The notes: generated by a model from the sequence alone, not told the origin. Positions 8,884 through 18,695 are shown, counted from the first letter of the stretch. The stretch is DNA of 64,000 nt from Prevotella denticola (GCF_900454835.1 NZ_UGTM01000001.1:1116501-1180500); one strand, 5' to 3'. Numbers and translations: made by a program.

Positions 8884-11667
8884 TTATTCCGTGACAGGAC
8901 GGACACCATTAGCTCCAGCCCGATAGTAGCTTTGTACAGGGTACACCATGGTGTCATATATGAACAGACCACAACCTTGGGAAATACTGCCTGGAACTGC
9001 CGACCAAAAGGAGCCTATGATGCCAACAGCTCGCAAAGTACCGTCTTTGTCGCTGCGATTACCCAAAGCAGGGAAATAGATGGTAACATCCTTATTACTG
9101 TTTGTCCAAAAATCATGACCGAAGTTGTTTTTGAACTTATTGGGATCGGTAATTCCATCAATGTTGAGATTACTCATATAAGTAGGTGTTCCTCCTTCAG
9201 ATTTACCAGTGTCGGTAAAGCCAGTAAAGGCATTAGAGGCAGGCATCTTAAAGCCGACAGGACAAGGATCGTAAACAGTCTTAATGACAGGCGCATCATT
9301 ACCATCTTCAGAAAGTGTTTCTGCATGACTGATGGCAGACCAAAGGTTCAAGTAAGAATAATCTTCAATAGAAGCATTCCCGGAGTCCCATAATGTGCTA
9401 TGGACATAGAAAGTTTGAGGATTTTGAATAAGATTGACGAAAATATTACCGTTAACAGCTTCGACTTTTTCCTTTTTGATCGAGCCTTGAGCAAGTGTTG
9501 TTTCATCAACACCTGGGAAGGCATCCTTACGTCCCCACTGGTAGAGCGTCGCATAACCTCTTCTGATAATTCCGGGGTTCTGTGTGATGGTAATGTCAGT
9601 GTACTGCTTTATGCCGTTGTTAACAAGGTCTTGTTCGACACGGAACTTTACACTGCGGGGGGTATGGTAGGCGGTACTCTCCCATTGGGTGGGTGTCCAG
9701 CCGAGGGCCTCGGTAGTGAAGTTGTATTTCACACCCTGATGGTTCGTGACCTCAATTGGAGTGAGTGCGCTCTGTGGAGTGAACCACAAATGCCATGACC
9801 AGACAACCGTTCCGTTCTTTGTCGCAGCAATCACAGCATTACCACTCTTGATGTCGGAAGTCTTGACCTCAAACTGCAGGAAGGCATTACCGGAAGCGTC
9901 GTGTGAAATGACAGCAGTTCCGGCAGTAAGGTGAACGAGATCAGCTTTGTCGGCCCAGACAATTTTGGCACCGTTGACACCGGCATAGGCTCTTCCGTTG
10001 GTTTTTTCTATCCAAGGATCCGTGATAGCTTGGTTGTTGTGATCCCTAAACTTGCGTAATATATGTGGATCTTTAGAAGATGAACCTGAAAGAACATCAC
10101 AGGTATAAGAATTTGGATTATATTTGCCTTTCTCTATAGCATTACCGTAAACAAGTGGGATGCGGTAGTAACCTGGAGCTGAGATAACATAGCAGTTGGC
10201 AGTACTGCGAGCAGTATGTCCACCCATCGTAGAAAGGTCATAGTAGTTACCAGCACTACCTAAGGGTATAGCTTTCTTGAGTTCCTCGTTACGTGAAAAC
10301 AACAAGTCTTTCACTTCTGCCTTCTTAAGCATAGCTGTCCCAGTCTCGGCCACCACGCCTCCATCGCCTTCATTTTTACTAAGACCGACCAACCAATCCG
10401 GCTTCTCTGACATAGAGAAATTGCCGTCACCATTGGCGTCGTAGCCGATAACCTTCCAAGACACAGCCTGCTGCTCTCCGTCCTTCTCACGGTAACTGGT
10501 AATGGTGTAGTGCTGTGAGGTGGTCTCATCATAGTTGGCAGGACGGGACGGGTTGGTCGAGGTGAGAACGTAGGTCCAGTCAGAGTGCTTTTGGCTTATC
10601 TTGTAGGTACGGGTGGTGCCGGCTTTCCATTCGCCCTTGAGGTCAACGTTTATCTCTGTACCGTCTGTGAAGTGGATGTAAGCTTTCACGCCCTTGCCCG
10701 TAAGCACCTGCGGTATCATGAAGAATGTGTAGTTGTCTCCCGGCTTGCCCATGACAGTCGTGTTGGGGTTGTAGGCGGTGCTGACTACGATGTCCGAGAG
10801 AATGGCAGTACCGCGTACATCGGCGGAGTGATCCCATGTGGCACCAGCACCGCTAAACTCCTTGGAGAGCGTATACTTGCTCTTCATCACAGCATTGCGC
10901 AACTCGACACGGTCAATATACTTATTCCAAGAAAGGTTCTGACCAACAGCGAAGCGAATGGCAGTGAGGGCGTGGCGAAAGTCGAGGTCAGCTGTCGGAG
11001 AAACCCCATGCGTGGCATAATGTACGTGGCCCGTGCAAGCCGTCATGAAGTCTACCTGCTTCGTTACGTCAGACTCCGTCTCGAAGTCCACGGTAGGGCT
11101 TCCCTTCGCAGCAGAAGTTTTGCCGATGTTCATCTTCGTATAATTCTCCTTTGAAGGGAATACGGAAAAGAAGCAGGCGTGAGGGAGCGACCATTCCCAT
11201 TTGATAGGGGTGTAGAGCTTGCCGTCACTCGTCGTCTTCTCGGCGTGGAACCACTCTGGAGTAGTCAGGATACTGGTGGCAGCACCGCTACGCAGACCTG
11301 TCGTTGAAAAGTCACCGTCAATGGCAGTCTTTATCTCGGCACGAGTGGCAGGATTATCCCTCACAGGGTTTACACCCTCAACAGTAGTCTCTATCAGGCA
11401 GATATCGTTCTTATTGTTACTCTGTACCTCCAGACGGCGGCCTGAGAAGTCGGCATCGGAAAGACTTGCAGATAAGACACTACGTGTCGTGCCACCTGAA
11501 CCGCTGATAGACAGGGTCTGTACATCGTTTACGTTGAAGCCTACTAAGACATCACCGGCACCTCCTTGTCCAGACATTAAGTCATCATCGGCACAAGAGA
11601 CGGCCGACAGCACTACACCGCCCACAAAGAGGGCTGAAAATACATAATGTAAGAATATCTTCTTCAT
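8884..11667 (-). CDS. Large fimbrillin-like surface lipoprotein with FISUMP-like C terminus
   Basis: 927 residues. The signal peptide ends in a lipobox (VLSAVSC, Cys at residue 25) followed by ADDD, an acidic stretch of the kind linked to surface export in Bacteroidota. The N-terminal half (about 35-360) resembles Mfa-like/FimB-type fimbrillin modules (KWEWSLPHACFFSVFP, DLDFRHALTAIRF, TAYNPNTTV). The C-terminal quarter has YDPCPVGFKMPA, ALGNRSDKDG, SFWSA and ends GVRPVTE, the pattern of Fibrobacter-type major paralogous (FISUMP) domains. The middle contains a DANGDGNFS loop. It is probably an anchored adhesin or fimbrial accessory/tip protein; no shaft or anchor genes lie beside it. A small acidic protein is encoded 57 nt upstream on the same strand. 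Confidence 0.82.
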   Translation of the reverse strand: MKKIFLHYVFSALFVGGVVLSAVSCADDDLMSGQGGAGDVLVGFNVNDVQTLSISGSGGTTRSVLSASLSDADFSGRRLEVQSNNKNDICLIETTVEGVNPVRDNPATRAEIKTAIDGDFSTTGLRSGAATSILTTPEWFHAEKTTSDGKLYTPIKWEWSLPHACFFSVFPSKENYTKMNIGKTSAAKGSPTVDFETESDVTKQVDFMTACTGHVHYATHGVSPTADLDFRHALTAIRFAVGQNLSWNKYIDRVELRNAVMKSKYTLSKEFSGAGATWDHSADVRGTAILSDIVVSTAYNPNTTVMGKPGDNYTFFMIPQVLTGKGVKAYIHFTDGTEINVDLKGEWKAGTTRTYKISQKHSDWTYVLTSTNPSRPANYDETTSQHYTITSYREKDGEQQAVSWKVIGYDANGDGNFSMSEKPDWLVGLSKNEGDGGVVAETGTAMLKKAEVKDLLFSRNEELKKAIPLGSAGNYYDLSTMGGHTARSTANCYVISAPGYYRIPLVYGNAIEKGKYNPNSYTCDVLSGSSSKDPHILRKFRDHNNQAITDPWIEKTNGRAYAGVNGAKIVWADKADLVHLTAGTAVISHDASGNAFLQFEVKTSDIKSGNAVIAATKNGTVVWSWHLWFTPQSALTPIEVTNHQGVKYNFTTEALGWTPTQWESTAYHTPRSVKFRVEQDLVNNGIKQYTDITITQNPGIIRRGYATLYQWGRKDAFPGVDETTLAQGSIKKEKVEAVNGNIFVNLIQNPQTFYVHSTLWDSGNASIEDYSYLNLWSAISHAETLSEDGNDAPVIKTVYDPCPVGFKMPASNAFTGFTDTGKSEGGTPTYMSNLNIDGITDPNKFKNNFGHDFWTNSNKDVTIYFPALGNRSDKDGTLRAVGIIGSFWSAVPGSISQGCGLFIYDTMVYPVQSYYRAGANGVRPVTE

Positions 11668-11724
11668 TTTTACTTTTTTACTTTTTACTTTTTGTTCTTT
11701 ACTCTTTACTGCATCTGAAATCTA

Positions 11725-11898
11725 TCAGCCTTCGATATCGTCATCGTCGTCCCCATCTTCATCAGTAGGTGGAACTACATGGGGTTTGAAGTCCGTATCA
11801 GGACTACCAGTCAGCAGATAACTGTCACTGTCGATGTAGAGGGACGAGGCGGATGGTTTTAGGTAAATTTTCCGTTCGCTTAGTTTTTCTTTCTTCAT
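11725..11898 (-). CDS. 57-residue acidic small protein upstream of the fimbrillin-like gene
   Basis: A complete short ORF from an ATG at 11898 to TGA at 11725, with the start preceded by A/T-rich sequence usual for this lineage. It reads MKKEKLSERKIYLKPSAS, then a conserved-looking SDSYLLTGSPDTD stretch, and ends in an Asp/Glu-rich tail (DEDGDDDDDIEG). There is no signal peptide or membrane helix. The basic N terminus, KPS, then a hydrophobic LLxGS motif, recalls small proteins that I recognise as common in Prevotella and Bacteroides but of unknown role. It is the first gene of a probable operon with the large lipoprotein. A processed-peptide role (cleavage near GS) is possible but not shown. 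Confidence 0.7.
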   Translation of the reverse strand: MKKEKLSERKIYLKPSASSLYIDSDSYLLTGSPDTDFKPHVVPPTDEDGDDDDDIEG

Positions 11899-12233
11899 AC
11901 TGTGTTATTTTTATATTGTTTAAAAATGTTATGTGGAAGGTTAGGAATGTTCTTCGTTTCAAGACACGACGGACCGATACCGGTTTCCCCGACATTTGTC
12001 AGTAGCTAAAAACATCTTTGCATCTAATAATCTTACGATTCCTCCGTTCATTGTAGTTTCATTGTAGTATTGTAAAAATAGGATCTTTCCTATTTCTCCT
12101 TTTCCGCAGAAAACGAAATAGTACAAAAAAGCAAAGAAAACCTTGGACAGTCCTTTGCCTGCAACATCAGCGCGACATAGTTCATGCGCGCATAAAGGAA
12201 AATAAGAAATCGAAATCGGAAATAGGCCTAGCC

Positions 12234-12300
<67 letters not shown>

Positions 12301-12441
12301 TACATATTTTTTTCGTTTTTTTTTCTGCAAAGAAGTCCATACTGATACAGCAACATTTACACCTGTTACATAAGGTGAAAAACTGCACATTATCAATATA
12401 GTTCTCTGCTTTCTTCACTTGCAATCTCCTTAATACAGGTG

Positions 12442-12470
12442 CAAAGATAACAAAATCATTTAAAAACAAA
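12442..12470 (-). promoter_or_regulatory. Candidate upstream promoter of the fimbrillin operon
   Basis: Minus-strand TATCTTTG (12442-12449) followed by CAC, with TTTG at 12467-12470. The spacer is 17 nt, slightly short of the usual 19-21. It would give a leader of over 500 nt before the small acidic protein. Confidence 0.5.
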
Positions 12471-12628
12471 AAATATGAGGGGGTAAAATCACTTTTGCCA
12501 AAGGAAAACTGTTTTGATTTCTATCTTGATACATATATGAGATTCTTTTTTACAGGAATGGGTACGGTAATCCTTCCGTTCCCACTTCCTGATTATATTG
12601 TCGGATATTAATGAAATAAGTGACGGAT

Positions 12629-13687
12629 TTAAGGCAGGTCCTCCTCCGCCAACGCCTTACGAATATTCTCCTTTGCCACGGCCGGCCTCATTGCTTCCTC
12701 AAGCGGCATGCCTAACGGTGTTATACATTTCACATAGGTGAAACCGGCATGCAGCAAAGCCTCCGCACCAGACACTCTCCCTGCTATCAGCATCACAGGT
12801 ACACGTTTCCGGATGCCGTATTCCAGCACTCTGCCAGAAATCTTCCCCATCAACGTCTGTTCATCAGCACTCCCCTCTCCTGTTACAATCAGGTCCGCCC
12901 CATCGACAATCTTGTCAAATCCGGCCGTCTCTAAGAGAATGTCAGCTCCAGACTTTGCTTTCGCATCCATGAATTGCAGGAAAGCATACCCCAGCCCACC
13001 TGCCGCACCGGCACCACGATCCCATGAACAGTCATGGCCCAGATGAGCCGCTGCCATACGAGCAAAAGTACGTGCCCGACGCTCCAGGCTGGCTGCCATC
13101 TGGGGTGTTGCCCCTTTCTGGGGAGCGAACACGGCAGCTGCGCCCTGTTCACCCAAGAGGGGATTATCAACATCCGATGCCAGCGTGATATCCAGATTCT
13201 GCGGAAGTCTGTCGTGCCATCCTGCTCCAAAGGCATCCTTCAAAGCTGCCAGCATTCCCAGTCCACAATCGCAGGTAGCCGATCCTCCGAGTCCAACGAC
13301 AAACCTTCTGAACCCTCTCCGGAAGGCATCAGCGAACAGTTCGCCGACTCCGTAAGTCGTAGTATGCAGAGGATTCAGTTCCTGTTTTCTAAGAAGACTG
13401 ATACCACAGGCTGAGGCAGTCTCGAGAATCACAGTGCCGTCTGCACTCACTCCATAGGCTGCCCTGATGGGGCGCATGAGTGCATCGTGGCAGCCAACTG
13501 TAATTTCCTTACAGTCCAAAAGCTGCGAAAAGACTCCCAGCATACCGTCGCCCCCATCCGTGACAGGAATCCTGACGACCTCGGTATCCCTCCAATGCTC
13601 CCGGACTCCTGCCTCAGCAGCAGCCTCAGCTTCCACAGAAGAAAGACATCCCTTAAAGCTATCAATTGCTAAAACGACACGCTTCAT
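12629..13687 (-). CDS. glxK: Glycerate 2-kinase (GlxK/GarK family)
   Basis: Phosphorylates D-glycerate with ATP to 2-phosphoglycerate, feeding glycolysis. The 352-residue length is usual for the bacterial GarK/GlxK family. It begins MKRVVLAIDSFKGCLSS, carries PVTDGGDGMLG near residue 42, VGLGGSATCDCGLGML near 130 and DLIVTGEGSADEQTLMGK near 265. Within the third motif the family's usual SATNDGG reads SATCDCG, so two positions are Cys; the neighbouring residues are conserved and I take the enzyme as functional. It diverges from sppA over a 93-nt region with a -7 box on each strand. Confidence 0.93.
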   Translation of the reverse strand: MKRVVLAIDSFKGCLSSVEAEAAAEAGVREHWRDTEVVRIPVTDGGDGMLGVFSQLLDCKEITVGCHDALMRPIRAAYGVSADGTVILETASACGISLLRKQELNPLHTTTYGVGELFADAFRRGFRRFVVGLGGSATCDCGLGMLAALKDAFGAGWHDRLPQNLDITLASDVDNPLLGEQGAAAVFAPQKGATPQMAASLERRARTFARMAAAHLGHDCSWDRGAGAAGGLGYAFLQFMDAKAKSGADILLETAGFDKIVDGADLIVTGEGSADEQTLMGKISGRVLEYGIRKRVPVMLIAGRVSGAEALLHAGFTYVKCITPLGMPLEEAMRPAVAKENIRKALAEEDLP

Positions 13688-13695
13688 AACAACCG

Positions 13696-13753
13696 CAAAG
13701 ATATTAAGAAATCTTGAATTATTTGGAATTTACATCTATTATATATATCTTTG
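13696..13753. promoter_or_regulatory. Divergent promoters for glxK (-) and sppA (+)
   Basis: Minus strand: TATCTTTG at 13696-13703, 9 nt upstream of the glxK start. Plus strand: TTTG at 13722-13725, 20-nt spacer, TATCTTTG at 13746-13753 for sppA. The plus-strand pair is a textbook match to the Bacteroidota consensus. Confidence 0.8.
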
Positions 13754-13780
13754 CAAGATGAACAGTAATTAGATGCCTTT

Positions 13781-15559
13781 ATGAAACAGTTTTTCAAATT
13801 CGTTTTTGCTTCGTTCGTGGGAATGCTTCTCTTCAGCATTGTCATGGCTTTCTTTGCACTCATCACCGTCGCAGGTATGATTGCATCGCAGGATGCAACC
13901 AAAGAGCCAGAAGCAAATTCGGTGCTCGTACTGAATCTTTCAGGACAGCTGACAGAGCGGGGCGAAGACAACATCATCAGCCAGCTGCAAGGCAGTACGA
14001 CAGGCAGCATCGGTCTTGACAACCTGCTCGAAGGTATCCATAAGGCAAAGAAGAACGGCAACATCAAAGGTATATACATTGAGGCAGGGGCTTTCGCAGC
14101 CGATTCATACGCCTCGATGCAGGCTCTGCGCAATGCCCTGCTTGACTTCAAGAAGAGTGGAAAGTGGATCATTGCATACGGAGACACCTATACACAGGGA
14201 ACATACTATCTGGCATCTGCCGCAGACAAGGTCTACCTGAACCCACAGGGACAGATAGACTGGCATGGACTGGCCTCCCAGCCTGTCTTCATAAAGGACC
14301 TGCTGGCAAAGGTCGGCGTAAAGATGCAGGTTGTGAAAGTGGGTGCCTACAAGAGTGCTCCGGAAATGTTCACGGGCGACAGAATGAGCGATGCCAACCG
14401 GGAACAGACCGCTGCCTACCTGAACAGTATCTGGGGAAACATAACCAAGGAAGTCGGTGCAAGCAGGCAGCTGTCCGTCGTACAGCTGAACGCATACGCC
14501 GACAGCATGATAACCTTTGCAGCACCGGCAGATTACGTGAAGATGAAGCTCGTTGACGGACTTGTCTACACAGACCAGATGAAAGATTTGGTAAAGAAGC
14601 AGTTAGGCCTCCCATCCGACAAAGACATCCCACAGGTTTCGGTCACTGATTTGAAGAATATCGAAGATGAGAGTCAGAAAGAAGATGACAATCAGATTGC
14701 CATCTACTATGCCTATGGCGACATTGTCGACGGGGCGGCCGGCGGTATGTTCGCACAGGGTCACAAGATTGACGCACAGACCGTATGCAAGGACTTGGAG
14801 GCACTGGGAAAAGACAAGGACGTAAAGGCGGTTGTACTGCGAATCAATTCGGGCGGCGGTTCTGCTTATGCCTCTGAACAGATCTGGCATCAGATCATGA
14901 AACTGAAAAAACTGAAACCGGTTGTCGTAAGCATGGGCGGCATGGCGGCATCGGGAGGATATTATATGTCAGCCCCGGCTAACTGGATTGTAGCAGAACC
15001 AACAACGATTACCGGGTCAATCGGCATCTTCGGGATGTTCCCTGATGCCAGTGGTCTGTTTGCAGAAAAATTAGGAGTAAAGTTTGACGAGGTGAAAACC
15101 AACCGGCATTCAGACTTCGGAACACAGGCACGCCCGTTCACAGAAGAGGAGATGGCCTTTCTCGGCCAATATGTCGACCGGGGGTACAGACTCTTCCGCC
15201 ACCGTGTGGCAGAAGGACGCAGAATGACTGACGAACAGGTTGAGAAGATAGCGCAAGGACATGTCTTTACCGGACAGGATGCACGGAAAATCGGACTCGT
15301 CGACCAGCTTGGCGGACTGGATGTAGCCCTCATGAAAGCTGCCAAGCTGGCCAAGCTGTCCGGTTACAGCACTTGTTCTTACCCGGAAGAGCCAGGCATC
15401 ATCGAGCAGCTGTTAGAGCAGACAAAGCCAGACAACTACCTCAGCGAACAGCTGAGAGCCAACTTAGGCGACTATTATGAGCCGTTCTCCCTGTTGAAGA
15501 CGCTCGGCCGCCAGAGTGCCATTCAGGCACGCCTGCCTTATTTCCCCAACATCCACTAA
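13781..15559 (+). CDS. sppA: Signal peptide peptidase SppA (long, duplicated form)
   Basis: A membrane-anchored protease that degrades signal peptides left after secretion. The 592-residue protein has one N-terminal membrane helix (about 8-33) and two tandem S49 domains, as in the 67-kDa E. coli type. The catalytic Ser lies in MGGMAASGGYYMS (about 390) of the second domain, and the Lys base is expected in VGAYKSAPEMFTGD (about 192) of the first. Its start is 28 nt after its own -7 box. It is followed 6 nt later by lpxK, so the two are likely co-transcribed. Confidence 0.95.
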   Translation: MKQFFKFVFASFVGMLLFSIVMAFFALITVAGMIASQDATKEPEANSVLVLNLSGQLTERGEDNIISQLQGSTTGSIGLDNLLEGIHKAKKNGNIKGIYIEAGAFAADSYASMQALRNALLDFKKSGKWIIAYGDTYTQGTYYLASAADKVYLNPQGQIDWHGLASQPVFIKDLLAKVGVKMQVVKVGAYKSAPEMFTGDRMSDANREQTAAYLNSIWGNITKEVGASRQLSVVQLNAYADSMITFAAPADYVKMKLVDGLVYTDQMKDLVKKQLGLPSDKDIPQVSVTDLKNIEDESQKEDDNQIAIYYAYGDIVDGAAGGMFAQGHKIDAQTVCKDLEALGKDKDVKAVVLRINSGGGSAYASEQIWHQIMKLKKLKPVVVSMGGMAASGGYYMSAPANWIVAEPTTITGSIGIFGMFPDASGLFAEKLGVKFDEVKTNRHSDFGTQARPFTEEEMAFLGQYVDRGYRLFRHRVAEGRRMTDEQVEKIAQGHVFTGQDARKIGLVDQLGGLDVALMKAAKLAKLSGYSTCSYPEEPGIIEQLLEQTKPDNYLSEQLRANLGDYYEPFSLLKTLGRQSAIQARLPYFPNIH

Positions 15560-15565
15560 CCGAGA

Positions 15566-16744
15566 ATGGAAGGAGACCATATCAAGATAAACAGATGGCT
15601 GTTACCTTTCAGCTGGCTTTATGGCCTTGCCGTAATCATCCGTAATGAGCTGTTTGAGCTGAATATTCTCAAGACCCGACGGTTTGACATCCCGGTCATT
15701 TCTGTCGGCAATATTACCGTGGGGGGGGCTGGAAAGACTCCTCACGTGGAATATCTTATACGGCTGCTGAAGGACAAGATGAAAGTGGCAGTGCTTTCAC
15801 GTGGATATAAGCGCAAGAGCCGTGGCTACGTACTGGCCGGCAACAACACGCCCATGCGTGAAATCGGTGACGAACCTTACCAGATGAAGATAAAATTCCC
15901 GGATATCCGGGTAGCTGTAGACAAAAAACGGTGCGAGGGAATAGACCGTCTGACAACTGATGAGGAAACAAAAGACACAGATGTCATCCTTCTGGATGAT
16001 GCCTTTCAGCACCGGTATGTACAGCCGGGCATCAATATTCTTCTGGTCGACTATCACCGGCTCATCATCTACGACAAACTTCTTCCAGCAGGAAGACTGC
16101 GCGAGCCGCTGTCAGGCAAGCATCGCGCCGACATCGTCATCATCACGAAATGTCCTGACACTCTCAACCCGATAGACTACCGCGTATTGAGCAAGGCAAT
16201 GGAACTCTATCCTTTCCAGCAGCTTTATTTCACGAAATTGGAATATTGCCCACTTGAGCCGATCTTCCATAAAGGACTGTCCATACCGCTGACAGAGATA
16301 AGAGGAAAGAACGTTCTTCTGCTCACGGGCATAGCATCTCCCAGGCAACTGGAAACAGATATCAATGCCTATACGGGCAACAACGCACTGACCATGCTTT
16401 CGTTTCCCGACCATCATTCATTCACTCAGAAGGACATCAGGCGCATCAATGAGGCTTTTGCCGGCATGGAAGCACCCAGAATGATTATCACTACCGAGAA
16501 AGACCAGGCACGTCTTATGGGTATTGAAACTCTATCGGACGACGTTAAAGACAACATCTATGCCCTCCCGATCAAAGTAAGATTCATGCTTGACAAGGAG
16601 GAAACATTCAACAAAAAAATAATATCCTATGTACGAAAAAATTCAAGAAACAGCATCTTGGTTAAAAGAGAGGATGAGCACAAGACCAAAGACGGCAATC
16701 ATTCTGGGAACAGGCCTCGGACAATTAGCTTCAGAGATAACTGA
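15566..16744 (+). CDS. lpxK: Tetraacyldisaccharide 4'-kinase (lipid A synthesis)
   Basis: Adds the 4'-phosphate to the lipid A disaccharide precursor at the inner membrane. The Walker A is ISVGNITVGGAGKTPH (about residues 46-61), with an N-terminal hydrophobic segment near 12-27 that anchors the protein. LLDDAFQHRYV and PAGRLREP are further LpxK signatures. The frame continues 116 nt into punA; the part after SYVRKNSRNS (residues about 355-392) is basic, has no recognisable domain and is translated from punA's first codons in another frame. The overlap may be natural, or the stop may have been lost. It sits 6 nt after sppA. Confidence 0.94.
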   Translation: MEGDHIKINRWLLPFSWLYGLAVIIRNELFELNILKTRRFDIPVISVGNITVGGAGKTPHVEYLIRLLKDKMKVAVLSRGYKRKSRGYVLAGNNTPMREIGDEPYQMKIKFPDIRVAVDKKRCEGIDRLTTDEETKDTDVILLDDAFQHRYVQPGINILLVDYHRLIIYDKLLPAGRLREPLSGKHRADIVIITKCPDTLNPIDYRVLSKAMELYPFQQLYFTKLEYCPLEPIFHKGLSIPLTEIRGKNVLLLTGIASPRQLETDINAYTGNNALTMLSFPDHHSFTQKDIRRINEAFAGMEAPRMIITTEKDQARLMGIETLSDDVKDNIYALPIKVRFMLDKEETFNKKIISYVRKNSRNSILVKREDEHKTKDGNHSGNRPRTISFRDN

Positions 16745-17438
16745 CAGCTACGAATTCTCTTATCACGACATACCCAACTTTCCAGTCTCGACAGTAGAGG
16801 GACATGCCGGGAAACTGATTTTCGGCAAACTCGGCGGCAAGGACATCATGGCCATGGAAGGACGTTTCCATTTCTATGAAGGATATGGGATGAAAGAAGT
16901 TACCTTTCCTATTAGGGTGATGTACGAACTGGGCATCGAGACGCTGTTCGTTTCCAATGCCTCCGGAGGTATGAATCCAGAGTTCAGGATTGGCGACCTG
17001 ATGATCATCACTGACCACATCAATATGTTCCCGGAACATCCTCTGCGCGGACGGAATTTCCCGACGGGCCCCCGCTTCCCGGATATGCACGAGGCTTACG
17101 ACCACAAACTGGTTGCGCTGGCCGATGAGATAGCAAAAGAGAAGAACATCCGTGTAATGCATGGCGTTTATATGGGTGTACAAGGCCCCACATTCGAGAC
17201 TCCGGCTGAATACCGTATGTATCACAAGATGGGGGCTGATGCTGTTGGCATGAGTACAGTGCCGGAAGTCATCGTGGCACGCCACTGCAATATCAAGGTC
17301 TTTGGCATCAGTGTCATCACTGACCTCGGCGGATTCGATGTGCCTGTAAAAGTCAGCCATGAAGAAGTACAGGAAGCAGCGAATGCCGCACAGCCACGCA
17401 TGACAGAGATAATGCGGGAGATTATCAAACGTTCATAA
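16629..17438 (+). CDS. punA: Purine nucleoside phosphorylase I
   Basis: Phosphorolysis of guanosine, inosine and deoxy forms for purine salvage. 269 residues, the trimeric PNP class. Signatures: AIILGTGLGQLA (phosphate site), VEGHAGKL, the FHFYEGY loop, VSNASGGMNP, GPTFETPAEYRM (substrate Glu) and GMSTVPEVIVARH. The start codon at 16629 lies inside the end of lpxK. The N-terminal MYEKIQETASWLKERM helix is typical for the family and supports this start despite the overlap. Confidence 0.96.
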   Translation: MYEKIQETASWLKERMSTRPKTAIILGTGLGQLASEITDSYEFSYHDIPNFPVSTVEGHAGKLIFGKLGGKDIMAMEGRFHFYEGYGMKEVTFPIRVMYELGIETLFVSNASGGMNPEFRIGDLMIITDHINMFPEHPLRGRNFPTGPRFPDMHEAYDHKLVALADEIAKEKNIRVMHGVYMGVQGPTFETPAEYRMYHKMGADAVGMSTVPEVIVARHCNIKVFGISVITDLGGFDVPVKVSHEEVQEAANAAQPRMTEIMREIIKRS

Positions 17439-17585
17439 TATCCGTTCTGACAACATAGACACAGACACGCAGAAGATGTCTCTTTCATCAAAAAGTCTTA
17501 CAACATATAAGAATTCTCTTATAGAAGACATACAGGTGGAAGGGACATATGTCTTTTGACTGAATGTCAATTAAACCGGTACTAA

Positions 17586-18695
17586 ATGGAAATAAAGGAA
17601 ATCGGCGAATTCGGTCTGATTGACCGTATCAAAAGGAATATCAAACCATCCAACAGCTCAACTGTCATGGGTATTGGCGATGATGCTGCCGTCATTCACT
17701 ATACAGACAAGGAGACGCTCGTCTCCTCACAGTTATTCATGGAAGGCGTGCAATTCGACCTTACTTATATTGACATGGAACACCTTGCCTACAAAGTGGC
17801 AATGATTACGATGAGCAATATCTTTGCAATGAACGGACATCCTCGTCAGCTCACAGTTTCCTTAGGTCTGGGCAAACGGTTCAAGGTGGAAGATATAGAC
17901 CGGTTCTATGCCGGGCTGAACAAAGCCTGTGCAAAATGGGAAGTTGATATCGTAGGGGGGGATATAACCTCCTCATATACCGGGCTCGCCATCAACATTA
18001 CCTGCATCGGCGAGGCTGGTAAGGATGATATCGTCTATCGAAAGGGGGCAAATGAGACCGATCTTGTCTGTGTGACAGGTGATCTGGGAGCAGCCTATAT
18101 GGGACTGCAGATTCTCGAACGTGAAAAGACCGTCTACTACCAGCAGGTAGAGGAATATAACAATAAGGTGAAAGAGGCACAGAGCAGAAAAGACACGAAA
18201 CGGCTTGAAGCACTGCACAGGGAGCGTTCTGCCATCGATGACTTCCAGCCCGATTTTGCAGGAAAAGAATATATCATCGACCGGCAGCTGAAACCTGAAG
18301 CACGCGGTGACATTATCAACCGGCTTCGTGAAGCCGGCATACGCCCCACATCCATGACAGACATTTCAGACGGATTGGCAAGCGAACTGAAGCAAATATG
18401 CGGAATGAGCCACTGCGGATGCAGAATTTACGAAAAGAACATTCCTATTGACTACCAGACGGCAGCCACCTGCGAGGAATTCAACATGAACCTGACGACT
18501 GCTGCTTTGAACGGTGGAGAGGATTATGAGCTACTATTCACTGTCCCCATCGGAGACCATGAAAAGATAGAGAACATGGAGGGCATCAGACAGATAGGAT
18601 ACATCACAAAAGAATCCTTGGGTGCTTACCTCATCACCCGGGATGGCAATGAGTTTGAACTCAAGGCACAGGGATGGCCCGCGAACAAAAATTAA
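17586..18695 (+). CDS. thiL: Thiamine-monophosphate kinase
   Basis: ATP-dependent phosphorylation of thiamine monophosphate to the active cofactor thiamine diphosphate. At 369 residues it is longer than the E. coli form (about 325) because of an inserted charged helix (about residues 190-225, EEYNNKVKEAQSRKDTKR), which I regard as common in Bacteroidota. The N-terminal GIGDDAAVI, the Mg-binding VGGDITSS, and SMTDISDGLASEL are the AIR-synthase-fold signatures. It lies 147 nt downstream of punA, with no clear terminator between them, and is followed by tRNA-Phe. Confidence 0.95.
   Translation: MEIKEIGEFGLIDRIKRNIKPSNSSTVMGIGDDAAVIHYTDKETLVSSQLFMEGVQFDLTYIDMEHLAYKVAMITMSNIFAMNGHPRQLTVSLGLGKRFKVEDIDRFYAGLNKACAKWEVDIVGGDITSSYTGLAINITCIGEAGKDDIVYRKGANETDLVCVTGDLGAAYMGLQILEREKTVYYQQVEEYNNKVKEAQSRKDTKRLEALHRERSAIDDFQPDFAGKEYIIDRQLKPEARGDIINRLREAGIRPTSMTDISDGLASELKQICGMSHCGCRIYEKNIPIDYQTAATCEEFNMNLTTAALNGGEDYELLFTVPIGDHEKIENMEGIRQIGYITKESLGAYLITRDGNEFELKAQGWPANKN

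Noticed and set aside
15566..16744. Frameshift in lpxK as cause of the punA overlap
   Set aside because: LpxK motifs lie in one frame to the usual C terminus and no shift is needed; a lost stop or natural overlap is simpler.
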